Shown here: positions 27,234 to 36,415 of the stretch, one piece after another
Layout: each line of letters begins with the position of its first letter
Numbering within the stretch: position 1 is the stretch's first letter
DNA from: an uncultured Methylophilaceae bacterium
Lineage (GTDB): Bacteria; Pseudomonadota; Gammaproteobacteria; Burkholderiales; Methylophilaceae
Direction: 5' to 3'
Assembly: GCA_905618945.1 (NCBI GenBank)
Contig: CAJQTF010000002.1
Coordinates: 1 to 64,000 of the forward strand
Length of the DNA stretch: 64,000 nucleotides
The notes under the pieces: generated by a model
The model's database searches: none
What the model saw: only the letters and a program-made list of their open reading frames with translations
Told to the model about the DNA's origin: nothing
Translations under genes and position numbers: made by a program

Positions 27234-27992
27234 TTAAATGGTCTTTGTTTTAAGGAATATTTGACCCTTGGTGTCAGTAGCAGAGACTGTAATTGTTCCG
27301 GGCTCATTAGGGAAGAATTTAAATTTTAGGTATGGATCTTGACTCATACTTATTCCATTCTCAGCAACTAGTATAGACTCACCATTAAAGTCATACCTTA
27401 CTTGAGTTACAATCCATTCTGGCACAAACCATCCATTTATTGAGTCTTTTTGTAATCCTGTAAAGTTAGGATGTTTGATGCGGGTTGTTAGATATTTTTC
27501 TTTAGCCTTTACTAAAATTTTACCTAAATCTTTAGTTAATTCTGGGTCAGCACTATTCATATAACCACTACAACCACCTGAAGCCCTGATAGCTACCTTA
27601 CTCATATATAATTTTCCATTACTATCTTCTCCTACTACACGAACAAAAGAGTCAGTTTCCATTCTAATTCTAGTTGAGAGATCTAGTTCCTGAGTATTTC
27701 TTGTGAGATGGTAGGTTGCAGCATGTTGAACAGGGTTACTATCAATAATAATAGTAATTTTTTTTATTTCAATACCATCTTTTGGAGTTAATTTAACATT
27801 TATTGGAACCTGAGCACCACTTGATGCACGTTTTGGACCATCAATTTTTAGAAAGCTAACTTCTTCTATTGGCTTATCTTTAAACATTCTTTCTTTTATA
27901 TAAGGCCAAACATCTGGATTAGCATCTGCGTTAGCTATAAAAGAGCTGCCTAATAATGTTAAAAATACTAATAAATGTTTAATAATTGCCAT
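27234..27992 (-). CDS. quinoprotein dehydrogenase-associated SoxYZ-like carrier
   Basis: The 252-residue exported protein (signal peptide ending FIANADA) fuses a SoxY-like domain (residues about 25-140) to a SoxZ-like domain (about 150-252). The carrier cysteine of SoxY, normally at the C-terminal GGCGG swinging arm, appears here as a single Cys in ASGGCSGY at the domain junction. This fused form is known from methylotrophs next to PQQ-dependent (methanol) dehydrogenases; no such dehydrogenase is in this window. It supports a methylotrophic host. Its exact role is not established. Confidence 0.8.
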   Translation of the reverse strand: MAIIKHLLVFLTLLGSSFIANADANPDVWPYIKERMFKDKPIEEVSFLKIDGPKRASSGAQVPINVKLTPKDGIEIKKITIIIDSNPVQHAATYHLTRNTQELDLSTRIRMETDSFVRVVGEDSNGKLYMSKVAIRASGGCSGYMNSADPELTKDLGKILVKAKEKYLTTRIKHPNFTGLQKDSINGWFVPEWIVTQVRYDFNGESILVAENGISMSQDPYLKFKFFPNEPGTITVSATDTKGQIFLKTKTI

Positions 27993-28061
27993 AGTTATTT
28001 TGTGTTTTTTGCCTGCTTATGTATGATTACAATACTCCTAATAAGAATAATTGTCTAATAA

Positions 28062-28673
28062 ATGAACCTATATCTAAAACTAATATTACCCATTTTTTTA
28101 TGTTTTTTATCCGGCACAGTTTATACAAAAAGTTTGTTAGATAATGCTCAAGATGGACATCCAGGCTCACAATTTGAGTTAGCCCTTAATGAGACATCTG
28201 CTGATACTAGCTTTATTTCTGATTGGTTACTAATAGCCGCCTTACAAGGTCATCAAAAATCTATTCATTATTTGAGAAAATTTTCTAATAATAAAACCTT
28301 AATAATTGATGAATTAAGATTAATAAACAAAAAAAATAAAGACTTTCTCCACGCTTATTCTTCTATAGTGAAAGTTAAAAAGAAGGATTTAAATAAATTA
28401 AGAAAAAAGGGTAATGAGGGCGATGTAGATACTCAGTACTTAATGTGGCTTTTATATGTCAATGATAAAGGGGTTAAAAAAGCAGAAGCTTATACTTGGC
28501 TAAAACAAGCGGCAGGTAACAATCATCAAAAAGCATTATTTGGGCTTGGGCTTCTTTATTACTATGGGTATATTGTCCCAGAAGAAAAAGATAAAGCGCA
28601 AAAATTAATTCAAAAATCAGGAAAGTTAGGTTTGAGCATAGCGTCTATTTTCCTAGCGTCTATTTTTAAATAA
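28062..28673 (+). CDS. exported Sel1-repeat protein
   Basis: This 203-residue protein has a signal peptide (residues 1-22) and helical Sel1/TPR-type repeats. The clearest are YLMWLLYVNDKGVKKAEAYT with WLKQAAGNNHQKALFGLGLL (residues about 127-165) and a following YYYGYIVPEEKDKAQKLIQK. An earlier repeat (residues 25-75) is more degenerate. Sel1 proteins are protein-interaction scaffolds. The last 8 bases overlap the convergent 103-residue gene. Confidence 0.7.
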   Translation: MNLYLKLILPIFLCFLSGTVYTKSLLDNAQDGHPGSQFELALNETSADTSFISDWLLIAALQGHQKSIHYLRKFSNNKTLIIDELRLINKKNKDFLHAYSSIVKVKKKDLNKLRKKGNEGDVDTQYLMWLLYVNDKGVKKAEAYTWLKQAAGNNHQKALFGLGLLYYYGYIVPEEKDKAQKLIQKSGKLGLSIASIFLASIFK

Positions 28674-28977
28674 TTTCTATTCTAAGAGTCTCATTTTTTT
28701 TAACAATATCTAGTAAGCGATCAATATTAGGATGTTTTCCTGGATTATTTTTAGCATCTTCAACATGCTCACAATAAAGATCTAAACCTTCAATCGCTGC
28801 ATTCTTATTTAATTCACCAAAAATAAGAAATAGATGGTTATATAGCTTTATCGATCTTTGTGAGCCTGGCTTATTTAAAATATTACCAGCTTCATGACCA
28901 TTAGCATTAAATAATTTAATTTCCTTAATATTGTTTATATTTTCAAATATTGCCAATGTGTCATTAAAATTTTTCAT
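28666..28977 (-). CDS. DUF2322-like small protein
   Basis: The 103-residue soluble protein has NKPGSQRSIKLYNHLF (residues about 35-50), LDLYCEHVEDAKNNPGKHPN and IDRLL, a pattern I associate with DUF2322; that match is from memory. Function is unknown. Its start touches the stop of the TPR/GT41 gene, so it is the distal gene of that transcript and perhaps works with it. Confidence 0.6.
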   Translation of the reverse strand: MKNFNDTLAIFENINNIKEIKLFNANGHEAGNILNKPGSQRSIKLYNHLFLIFGELNKNAAIEGLDLYCEHVEDAKNNPGKHPNIDRLLDIVKKNETLRIEII

Positions 28978-31034
28978 TAGATATGAGTAGGGGGTAAATT
29001 TGATTGAGACCTATTATAAATTTTTTGATAACCATCTTCAATATTTTTTGTAAATAAATTAATGTCATATAATAGGGCTGCGGGTAAGTTCTTATCAAGC
29101 TTATCTTTGATAATTTTTAACTGTTCCGGATTATTTGCTAGCTTAATTGCAAGAGATTCATATTGCTCAAGATTTTCAGTTATTAGCTCAGGCATGTTAA
29201 CAGCATTTAATAAACTAGAGCCCATTCGACCAGCAAATATTTTTCCTTTGCAAGTGAGCACTGGCAAACCAGATTGAAGTGCATCACTACATGTAGTTCC
29301 AGCATTAAAAGGGACTGTGTCTAGAAAAAGATCAACCACTTTGTATCTTGCCAAATACTCAGGAATAGGCAAACGATCTCCAAAAAATAGTCTAGCAGGC
29401 TGAATTCCCCTGGCAGCAATTTCTTTTTTTAAATTTATTTTTACTGCTTCGTTGTCTGCAAAAAGGAGCAAAATACTATTATCAACTTTACTTAGTATTT
29501 TTACCCAACTATCAAAAATAGATGGGTTGTATTTATTAGCATTATTAAAACAGCAGAATATAAAACCTGTTTTAGGAAGCCCAAGATCTTGACGTGTAAA
29601 TAAAGTACTTGGAGCAGGGCGAGTGGAATCATTCGCTTGAAAGCTAGGTAGATAAATAATCTTTTCAGAGTAATATTGTTGATCATTTTGTGGAATTAGA
29701 ACTGGATCGGCAATCATGTAATCAAAGTAATCAGCCCCTGATGTACCAGGAAAACCTAAGTAATTAATTTGAATGGGGGCTGTACGCATAGCAAAAATTT
29801 CAGGCCTAGTTTGTCCAGTATAAACTGCCAGATCAATCGTGATATCAATTTCCATTTCCCTGGCAAGCTTAACAATATCTTTGGTGAGTTTATTTTCTAC
29901 GTTTATATATTTTGTGAATGCTTGTTTAAGCCTCATATTAACTAGATCATTTGGCTTATCAACTAATGCAAATCCATATATTTCAAATTTCGATTGATCA
30001 TGTTTTTCTATGCATTCAACCATCAGATTTGAAACAGGATGGGTCCAAAAATCTGGAGAAAAATATGCAATACGAATTTTTTTATGATTCTTGTAAGGCA
30101 AGACTTTATTAAACAAATTATTAGGAAGTTTATATTTAGAAGCATATGTCCCAGATATTTTTTTTTGTACAGCAGGGTCATTAAAATATGATAATGAAGA
30201 AAAGGGTCCAACTGACTCCTCATTATCATTTATTTTTTTCAATGTATATGACATATCTTTTTCATAACATGACCAATCACAGGTCATTTTTCTTATTTTT
30301 ATACTTAATAAAATTGTTTGACTATGGCCTGAATCAATAGCGAGTATTTGAGCGCAGTAAGTTAGGGCTAAATCTAATTCTTTTTTAGCTTTAAAGAGCA
30401 CAGCAATTTGAAATAGACTTTTAAGGTTGTTAGATTCTATTTTAACTATTGCTTGGAATTCCTCAATAGACTCCCTATTCATTCCTAATAACTTTAAGGC
30501 AAGCCCCCGGTTATATCTTGCATTTATAAAATTAGAATTAATCTGGATAGCTTTATCGTAATCAGCAATCCCATCTTTAATTTTATTAAGGTCAACAAGA
30601 GCCACCCCTCTATTAGAATAGGCTAAAAAAGAATTTGGGTTAAGCTTAATAGATTCGTCATAACTTGCTAAAGCCTCATTAAATTTTTTAATTTCATATA
30701 AGGCTATTCCCTTTAATAAATAAAGTTCATAGTCTGGTTTAATACTAATCGCTTTATCGTAACTCTCAATAGCATCATTGATTTTATTAAGTTCTTTTAA
30801 GACATTCCCAAGGTTAAAATGTGCTGAAGCAATATTCGGATTTATAGTGATCGCTTTTGAGATTAGCTCAAAGGCTGATAGATATTCTTTATTATTTTTA
30901 GCAATAAGACCAAGATGATGAAGGCAGTTAAAATCATTTGGAGTTTCTTTTAAGATTAACTCATAAATTTTTCTTGCTTCTTGAAGATTCCCATTTTTAT
31001 GGTGCTCAAAAGCTTCTTGAAAGTTTTTTCCCAT
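28977..31034 (-). CDS. TPR protein with O-GlcNAc transferase-like (GT41) domain
   Basis: The 685-residue protein has six or so tetratricopeptide repeats (residues about 5-240) followed by a GT41/SPINDLY-type glycosyltransferase domain (about 315-670). Signature stretches are RIAYFSPDFWTHPVSNLM, DLAVYTGQTRPEIFAMR, INYLGFPGTSGADYFDYMIA, FCCFNNANKYNP and DLFLDTVPFNAGTTCSDALQ with the GLPVLT nucleotide-sugar segment. It should transfer a sugar from a nucleotide sugar to protein Ser/Thr (or, as in HMW1C relatives, Asn). No adjacent adhesin, flagellin or pilin reveals the substrate. It is cytoplasmic (no signal peptide). Confidence 0.88.
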   Translation of the reverse strand: MGKNFQEAFEHHKNGNLQEARKIYELILKETPNDFNCLHHLGLIAKNNKEYLSAFELISKAITINPNIASAHFNLGNVLKELNKINDAIESYDKAISIKPDYELYLLKGIALYEIKKFNEALASYDESIKLNPNSFLAYSNRGVALVDLNKIKDGIADYDKAIQINSNFINARYNRGLALKLLGMNRESIEEFQAIVKIESNNLKSLFQIAVLFKAKKELDLALTYCAQILAIDSGHSQTILLSIKIRKMTCDWSCYEKDMSYTLKKINDNEESVGPFSSLSYFNDPAVQKKISGTYASKYKLPNNLFNKVLPYKNHKKIRIAYFSPDFWTHPVSNLMVECIEKHDQSKFEIYGFALVDKPNDLVNMRLKQAFTKYINVENKLTKDIVKLAREMEIDITIDLAVYTGQTRPEIFAMRTAPIQINYLGFPGTSGADYFDYMIADPVLIPQNDQQYYSEKIIYLPSFQANDSTRPAPSTLFTRQDLGLPKTGFIFCCFNNANKYNPSIFDSWVKILSKVDNSILLLFADNEAVKINLKKEIAARGIQPARLFFGDRLPIPEYLARYKVVDLFLDTVPFNAGTTCSDALQSGLPVLTCKGKIFAGRMGSSLLNAVNMPELITENLEQYESLAIKLANNPEQLKIIKDKLDKNLPAALLYDINLFTKNIEDGYQKIYNRSQSNLPPTHI

Positions 31035-31063
31035 AAATCATTATACGATAAGAATAAAATTCT

Positions 31064-31687
31064 TTAAATTTTATATGTTGAGGCAGTCATAATTTTAGAT
31101 GTAAATTTCATGGTTTTTTGGATAAAGCTAGGTAATTCTTTAGCCCCCATTAACTTTGCTGAAGCTTCATGGCTTTCTTCATCCTTTTTCATTTGCTTAA
31201 TTATTGCAATTGTTCTTTTATCTCTTGGAGAAATGATGTTTAAATGATTTTCTAGGTGAGATGAAACTTGTTTTTCTGTTTCTGACAAAAAGCCTAAATT
31301 ATATTTTTCATCAATAATACTAGCAATGCTTCCAACAGCAAAAGAACCTAAATAAAGAAATGGATTGAGAACACTTGTTCTACCACCCAGTTCTTTAATT
31401 CGTGACTGGCACCATGCTAAATGATCAAGTTCTTCAGTTGCAGCCTCTTCTAATTTTTCCTCTATTTTTTTATTTTTATTAAAAAAAAGTTGTCCACGAT
31501 ATAAAGCTTGTGCACATATTTCACCAGAGTGATTAACGCGCATATATTTACTGTGATTTTTCTTTTCTTGGGGGGTTAGAGTATCCGATTTTTTCAGATT
31601 TATATCTGGCCTTGATCTTTGCGGGTATGGAGAAACAGTCAGAACCTTAAGGGCTTTATCAATCTCATTAATGATTGAATCAATCAT
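31064..31687 (-). CDS. coq7: demethoxyubiquinone hydroxylase (Coq7 family)
   Basis: Coq7 is the di-iron monooxygenase that hydroxylates demethoxyubiquinone in ubiquinone synthesis. The 207-residue protein has the ferritin-like ligands: MRVNHSGEICAQALYRGQ near residue 48, EELDHLAWCQSR near 92, and DEESHEASA near 176, plus a membrane-associating hydrophobic segment (LGSFAVGSIAS). The product serves the aerobic chain encoded at 41538-51151. It starts 11 bases after ctpA and is followed by the GT41 gene. Confidence 0.93.
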   Translation of the reverse strand: MIDSIINEIDKALKVLTVSPYPQRSRPDINLKKSDTLTPQEKKNHSKYMRVNHSGEICAQALYRGQLFFNKNKKIEEKLEEAATEELDHLAWCQSRIKELGGRTSVLNPFLYLGSFAVGSIASIIDEKYNLGFLSETEKQVSSHLENHLNIISPRDKRTIAIIKQMKKDEESHEASAKLMGAKELPSFIQKTMKFTSKIMTASTYKI

Positions 31688-31698
31688 AATTGTTCAAC

Positions 31699-33096
31699 TT
31701 AGTTCTTTTGATAAAGCTCAATACCTTTGAGAATGTTTAATGCTTCAATAAATTGCTTATCATCTTTCTCACCAAATTTTGTAGGCTTAAAGTTTCTCAA
31801 TGCTTCTGATCCATCACCAGTTGGCCCATCTTGAACTTCTTCAAGTTTTGGTTTTGTTTCTTTGGACACGGCCTTATCATCCTCAGGATTAGATAAACTA
31901 TTATTTAAATCTGCCTCTCGAATAGCAAGATTTTCCATACCGTCTTCAACAACAATATCTGGCACAATACCTTTTGCCTGAATAGATCTTCCATTAGGGG
32001 TAAAATATCTTGCAGTTGTTAGTTTAATGGCAGTTCCATTAGCCATTGGCAGAATACTTTGGACTGATCCCTTACCAAAACTTCTAGTACCGACTATCAA
32101 TGCACGTTTATGATCTTGTAATGCACCTGCAACAATTTCTGAAGCAGAAGCAGACCCATTATTAATTAGAACTACCATTGGAGTATCTTTAATATCTGAA
32201 GGTAAATCTTTAAGAAAATTATTTTTTTCCGGATTGTTCCTAACAAAATTTTCTGGGGATGTTGTTAAATTCATTCTTGAATCGGGAGCTCTACCTTCTG
32301 TATAAACAACTAAATCTCCTTCTTTCAAAAAAGCAGCGGATACTGCTACTGATGAATTAAGAAGTCCGCCAGGGTTGTTTCTCATATCAAGAATAATCCC
32401 ATTAAAAGCAAATTTATTTTCAGCTCTTAATTTTTTTAGGGCTTTAGCAAGATCCTCACCAGTTCTCTCTTGAAATTGAGTGATTCTAATATATGCATAG
32501 TTAGGTTCAACAAGCTTTGCTTTGACACTTTTTGTTTTAATCTGAGCTCTAGTTACTTTTAAATCAAAAGGAGCGTTAACACCTTTTCTTAAAATCTGTA
32601 AAGTTATTGATGAGCCTGGTTTTCCTCTCATTAGTTTTACAGCCTCATTTAGAGTTAAGCCCTTAACAGGAGTAGAATCAAGTTTCATAATTAAATCACC
32701 ACTTTTTAATCCAGCCTTGTATGCAGGAGTATCCTCAATAGGTGAGATTACCAAAACAAATCCATCTTCCATTCCAACTTCAATTCCAAGCCCACCAAAC
32801 TCGCCAGCGGTTCCTGCTTGTAGGTCTTTAGTTTGATCCAAATCTAAAAAAGATGAATGTGGGTCTAATCCAGACAACATTCCACTCAAAGCTTCATTAA
32901 TTAATTTTTTATCTCCAATCTCTTCAACATAATCAGATTTTATTTTACCAAAAACTTCTGCAAAGGTTCTAAGTTCGTCGATTGGAAGGGCTGATGATTT
33001 TGCCTTATCTGCAAAAACTGGCAAATTAATGCTGATAAGAATACCAACAATTGCTCCGCTTAGGATTAGTAAGACTTTTTCTAGTTTTGTTCGCAT
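31699..33096 (-). CDS. ctpA: C-terminal processing protease (S41 family)
   Basis: This 465-residue periplasmic serine protease degrades or trims proteins from the C-terminus. It has an N-terminal membrane segment (residues 7-27), a PDZ domain (about 90-175; GLKSGDLIMKLDSTPVKG) and the S41 catalytic domain with LDMRNNPGGLL, INNGSASASEIVAGAL (nucleophilic Ser) and GTRSFGKGSVQSI (general-base Lys). The last 60 residues are charged and low-complexity. It is divergent from the dinG-like helicase gene across a 238-base gap. Confidence 0.93.
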   Translation of the reverse strand: MRTKLEKVLLILSGAIVGILISINLPVFADKAKSSALPIDELRTFAEVFGKIKSDYVEEIGDKKLINEALSGMLSGLDPHSSFLDLDQTKDLQAGTAGEFGGLGIEVGMEDGFVLVISPIEDTPAYKAGLKSGDLIMKLDSTPVKGLTLNEAVKLMRGKPGSSITLQILRKGVNAPFDLKVTRAQIKTKSVKAKLVEPNYAYIRITQFQERTGEDLAKALKKLRAENKFAFNGIILDMRNNPGGLLNSSVAVSAAFLKEGDLVVYTEGRAPDSRMNLTTSPENFVRNNPEKNNFLKDLPSDIKDTPMVVLINNGSASASEIVAGALQDHKRALIVGTRSFGKGSVQSILPMANGTAIKLTTARYFTPNGRSIQAKGIVPDIVVEDGMENLAIREADLNNSLSNPEDDKAVSKETKPKLEEVQDGPTGDGSEALRNFKPTKFGEKDDKQFIEALNILKGIELYQKN

Positions 33097-33334
33097 ATTA
33101 AACTTTCATCTTTAAATTTAGTAATTTATAAATCAGAATATACATCAAATTCCTCTCATAATGTGTGAGAAAAACATTAAATTTTTAAAATTGCATTACA
33201 AAATATATTTTTTGTACAAAATGTTAATGTTTAATGTGTGTAACATAAGCATCATATAAATTTCTCGACATCTATTTACATGACATAAGGCTTGCTAATT
33301 TAGTTCCTAGTATCGATGGTAAATTTGAAATTAC

Positions 33335-35269
33335 ATGAAAAAAAAACAAATAATAGAAAATTTTTTTAAAACCTCAGGGCCTCTCAGCAAGATTGTTAGC
33401 AATTTTCACGAGCGAGAGGATCAAGTTGAGATGGCTAAAATTGTTAATGAAGCAATTGAAGATAAAAATTCATTAATTGTGGAAGCTGGAACGGGTGTAG
33501 GAAAAACTTTCTCTTATTTAGTCCCAGCTTTAATAAATGGTGGAAAAGTAGTCATTTCTACTGCAACTAAGAACTTACAGGACCAATTATTTTTTAAAGA
33601 TATACCAACAATTCGTGACGCCCTTAAAATTCCAATTGATATTAATATCCTTAAGGGGAGATCAAATTATATCTGCCAGTTAAGAATGGAAAATGCATTA
33701 CTTGAAGGTAAATTTTTAAATAAAGCAGATGCAAAATACATTCATGAAATAAAGAAAATATCAGACCATAGTGAGTCAGGAGAAATATCTGAGTTTAATA
33801 ATATTCCAGAAGTATCAACCATATGGCCCTTTGTAACCTCAACTAAAGAAAATTGCTTGGGACAAGATTGTGAATTTTATAAAAGCTGTTTTTTAATAAA
33901 GGCTAGAAAAAAAGCAATCACTTCTGAAGTTGTGATTGTTAATCACCACCTTTTTTTTGCTGATTTAGTTTTAAAAGATGCTGAGTTATCAGAAATTTTG
34001 CCAAAAGCTACCACAGTTATTTTTGATGAAGCCCATCAAATACCCGAAATCGCTTCCATTTTTTTCGGTCAAAATATTTCTACAAATCAAATTATTTACT
34101 TAATTCAAGATGCACAACAGATTCTTTCGCATCATATAAGTGATAAAGAAAAATTAATAGAATTATCACAATCAATAATAGATGCAACTCATTTATTGAG
34201 TTCTTTTTTTGAGATAAGAAATCAAAGGATTGGTATTGAAAAAATAGAAAAATTAGATTCTTTTAAAGGAAAGATAATAGATTTATTAGTTCATCTCGAT
34301 AAACTTTGTAAATTTTTTAATGCTTATAGCGATCAAGACGTCGAATTTAAAAAACTTTTAGAGCGAACTGAAGACATTGTTTCCAAATTAAAAAATTGGA
34401 ATAAACAAAATGAGAAAAATTATGTTTACTGGATTGAGATATTCTTAAAATCGATTCAGTTCAATATAACTCCTATAAGTATTGCGGATAATTTTAGAAA
34501 ATTTCAAGAGTCTAACGAAACAGCTTGGATTTTTACTTCAGCAACGTTAGCAGTAAATTCAAGCTTCGATCATTTTCAATCTTTAATGGGCCTAGAAACT
34601 GCAAATACTAAATTACTTAAAAGCCCTTTTAACTATTCTGAAAATGCATATTTATATGTACCTAAAGATATGCCAGAAACTTCTAATCGATTATTTAATA
34701 ATCATTTAGTGAGCCATATTTACCCACTAATTATTGCCTCCAAGGGAAGAGCATTTATTTTATCAACTAGTATTAAGTCAATGAATGAAATAACCAGTTT
34801 GATAAAAGAGGAATTTGAAAGAAATAATATTAGTTATCCTATTCTCACTCAGGGTAACGGATCTAAAACAAAACTATTGGAGCAATTTAAGAGCCATGGC
34901 AATGCCATTTTAATTGGTTCTCTAAGTTTTTGGGAAGGAGTTGACGTAAGAGGATCTAATCTTTCATTAGTAATAATTGATAAACTCCCATTCCAATCTC
35001 CTGGAGACCCCATATTCGAATCAAAAATTAATATGCTTTCAGACAAAGGTATTAATGCCTTTATGACATTTCAATTACCAAAAGCAATTATTGCACTCAA
35101 ACAAGGAGCCGGAAGGTTGATACGTGATGAAATGGATAAAGGAGTATTGATGATTTGTGATCAGAGAATTGTATCTAAACCCTATGGGAAAAGATTCTGG
35201 CGTAGTCTCCCTGATTTTAAAAGAACGAGAGAGCAAGATGATGTAATAGAATTCCTAAAACACTTATAA
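33335..35269 (+). CDS. DinG/YoaA-type ATP-dependent Fe-S helicase
   Basis: This 644-residue XPD-like superfamily 2 helicase has Walker A (EAGTGVGKTFSYLVPAL, near residue 50), DEAH (residues about 232-235), a Cys cluster for a 4Fe-4S domain (CQLRMENALL, then CLGQDCEFYKSC, residues about 110-190), and the C-terminal motifs GSLSFWEGVDVRG and QGAGRLIRD. It should unwind 5'-overhang or R-loop structures during replication stress. Length and missing exonuclease domain match YoaA/DinG of proteobacteria. YoaA in E. coli works with the HolC clamp-loader subunit. It heads a run with tsaB, rimI and holD. Confidence 0.9.
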   Translation: MKKKQIIENFFKTSGPLSKIVSNFHEREDQVEMAKIVNEAIEDKNSLIVEAGTGVGKTFSYLVPALINGGKVVISTATKNLQDQLFFKDIPTIRDALKIPIDINILKGRSNYICQLRMENALLEGKFLNKADAKYIHEIKKISDHSESGEISEFNNIPEVSTIWPFVTSTKENCLGQDCEFYKSCFLIKARKKAITSEVVIVNHHLFFADLVLKDAELSEILPKATTVIFDEAHQIPEIASIFFGQNISTNQIIYLIQDAQQILSHHISDKEKLIELSQSIIDATHLLSSFFEIRNQRIGIEKIEKLDSFKGKIIDLLVHLDKLCKFFNAYSDQDVEFKKLLERTEDIVSKLKNWNKQNEKNYVYWIEIFLKSIQFNITPISIADNFRKFQESNETAWIFTSATLAVNSSFDHFQSLMGLETANTKLLKSPFNYSENAYLYVPKDMPETSNRLFNNHLVSHIYPLIIASKGRAFILSTSIKSMNEITSLIKEEFERNNISYPILTQGNGSKTKLLEQFKSHGNAILIGSLSFWEGVDVRGSNLSLVIIDKLPFQSPGDPIFESKINMLSDKGINAFMTFQLPKAIIALKQGAGRLIRDEMDKGVLMICDQRIVSKPYGKRFWRSLPDFKRTREQDDVIEFLKHL

Positions 35270-35276
35270 TGTTGCA

Positions 35277-35957
35277 ATGAGAATACTATCTATAGATACT
35301 TGCACTGAAATTATTTCAATTGCTTTGATAGTTGGAAAAGTAATTACTGAGAAGGACTTTCCATTAGGTAAGGATTATTCTGGAAATATTATTCCAGAAA
35401 TTAAAATATTATTAAATGAAAGTAATTTAAAGATACAAGACATAGAGGCTATTGCTTTTGGTGCAGGCCCAGGTTCATTTACTGGTATTAGGGTTGCTTG
35501 CGGCATTGCATATGGAATTGCTTATGCTAATAATTTACCAATTATTGGTATTAATACGCTTGAGGCTTTAGCATTTTTATCAAAGCATGAAAATTCTATT
35601 TCATTTATTGACGCAAGGATGGGCCAAGTTTATTTAGGAATATATCAAAATAGGAATAACACTATCACCTCCCTTATAGAGCCAGGAATTTTTAACCCAA
35701 GCGAATTACCTAAACTACCAAAAATAAAAAAAGCGATAGTTATTGGCTCTGGTCTTAGCCTCTATAAAGAGGAATTAAAATCTCAATATAGCGATATTGA
35801 GCTAGAGTATTTTGAAGATAAATGTTCGCTAGCTTCAGCAATTGGTATTCTTTCAATTGGCCAATTTAGTAATGGGTTTAATTTAAAGAATGCTGCCCCA
35901 ATTTATATTAGGAATAAGGTTGCCCAAACTACAAAAGAAAGGCTTAATAAAAAATAA
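35277..35957 (+). CDS. tsaB: tRNA t6A37 threonylcarbamoyltransferase complex subunit TsaB
   Basis: TsaB is the ASKHA-fold partner of TsaD in t6A formation. The 226-residue protein begins LSIDTCTEIISIALI and has the AFGAGPGSFTGIRVACGIAY signature near residue 64. It is 7 bases after the helicase gene and 8 bases before rimI. Together with tsaC at 3280 it supplies two of the four t6A genes; tsaD and tsaE are not in the window. Confidence 0.95.
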   Translation: MRILSIDTCTEIISIALIVGKVITEKDFPLGKDYSGNIIPEIKILLNESNLKIQDIEAIAFGAGPGSFTGIRVACGIAYGIAYANNLPIIGINTLEALAFLSKHENSISFIDARMGQVYLGIYQNRNNTITSLIEPGIFNPSELPKLPKIKKAIVIGSGLSLYKEELKSQYSDIELEYFEDKCSLASAIGILSIGQFSNGFNLKNAAPIYIRNKVAQTTKERLNKK

Positions 35958-35965
35958 TATTTTAG

Positions 35966-36415
35966 ATGATTAAAACTAATAAAATAGATTTTTTTACTAA
36001 AAAAGATTTGGGTAGGGTTGTTAAAATCGAAAATAAATGTCACCTGACCCCATGGACTAATAAAAATTTTATTGATTCATATGATGCTAAAAATTTATTT
36101 AAGGTTTTAAAAGATGAAACTGATATTATCGGTTATTACATTGCTTTATTTGCATCAGATGAATGTGAATTATTAAATATAACTGTAAAGTCAGAGTTAC
36201 AAAAAAATGGCTTTGGAGAGTTGATGCTTAAAGATCTTTTTAATGAATGCAGAAATGCAAATATTGTGAATATCTTTCTTGAGGTCAGAAGATCTAATTT
36301 ATTAGCAATTCGATTGTATAAAAATAATGGATTCAATGAGATAGGAATTCGGAATAATTATTATCAAAATAGAGGCGGCAAAGAAGATGCAATTTTAATG
36401 GGCTTGGCTATATGA
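35966..36415 (+). CDS. rimI: ribosomal-protein-S18-alanine N-acetyltransferase
   Basis: This 149-residue GNAT acetyltransferase has CHLTPWTNKNFIDS near residue 26, the acetyl-CoA loop LQKNGFGELMLKDL near residue 79, and LEVRRSNLLAIRLYKNNGF near residue 109 with the family Asn/Tyr ending in GKEDAILMGL. RimI acetylates the N-terminus of S18. The stop overlaps the start of the probable holD gene by 4 bases. Confidence 0.92.
   Translation: MIKTNKIDFFTKKDLGRVVKIENKCHLTPWTNKNFIDSYDAKNLFKVLKDETDIIGYYIALFASDECELLNITVKSELQKNGFGELMLKDLFNECRNANIVNIFLEVRRSNLLAIRLYKNNGFNEIGIRNNYYQNRGGKEDAILMGLAI

Noticed and set aside
33097-33334. Possible small RNA or gene in the 238-base gap between ctpA and the dinG-like gene
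   Set aside because: There are short A/T-rich palindromes (for example TACAAAA and TTTTGTA arms near 33200) but no terminator, no coding frame of note and no conserved motif; it is most likely just a divergent promoter region.
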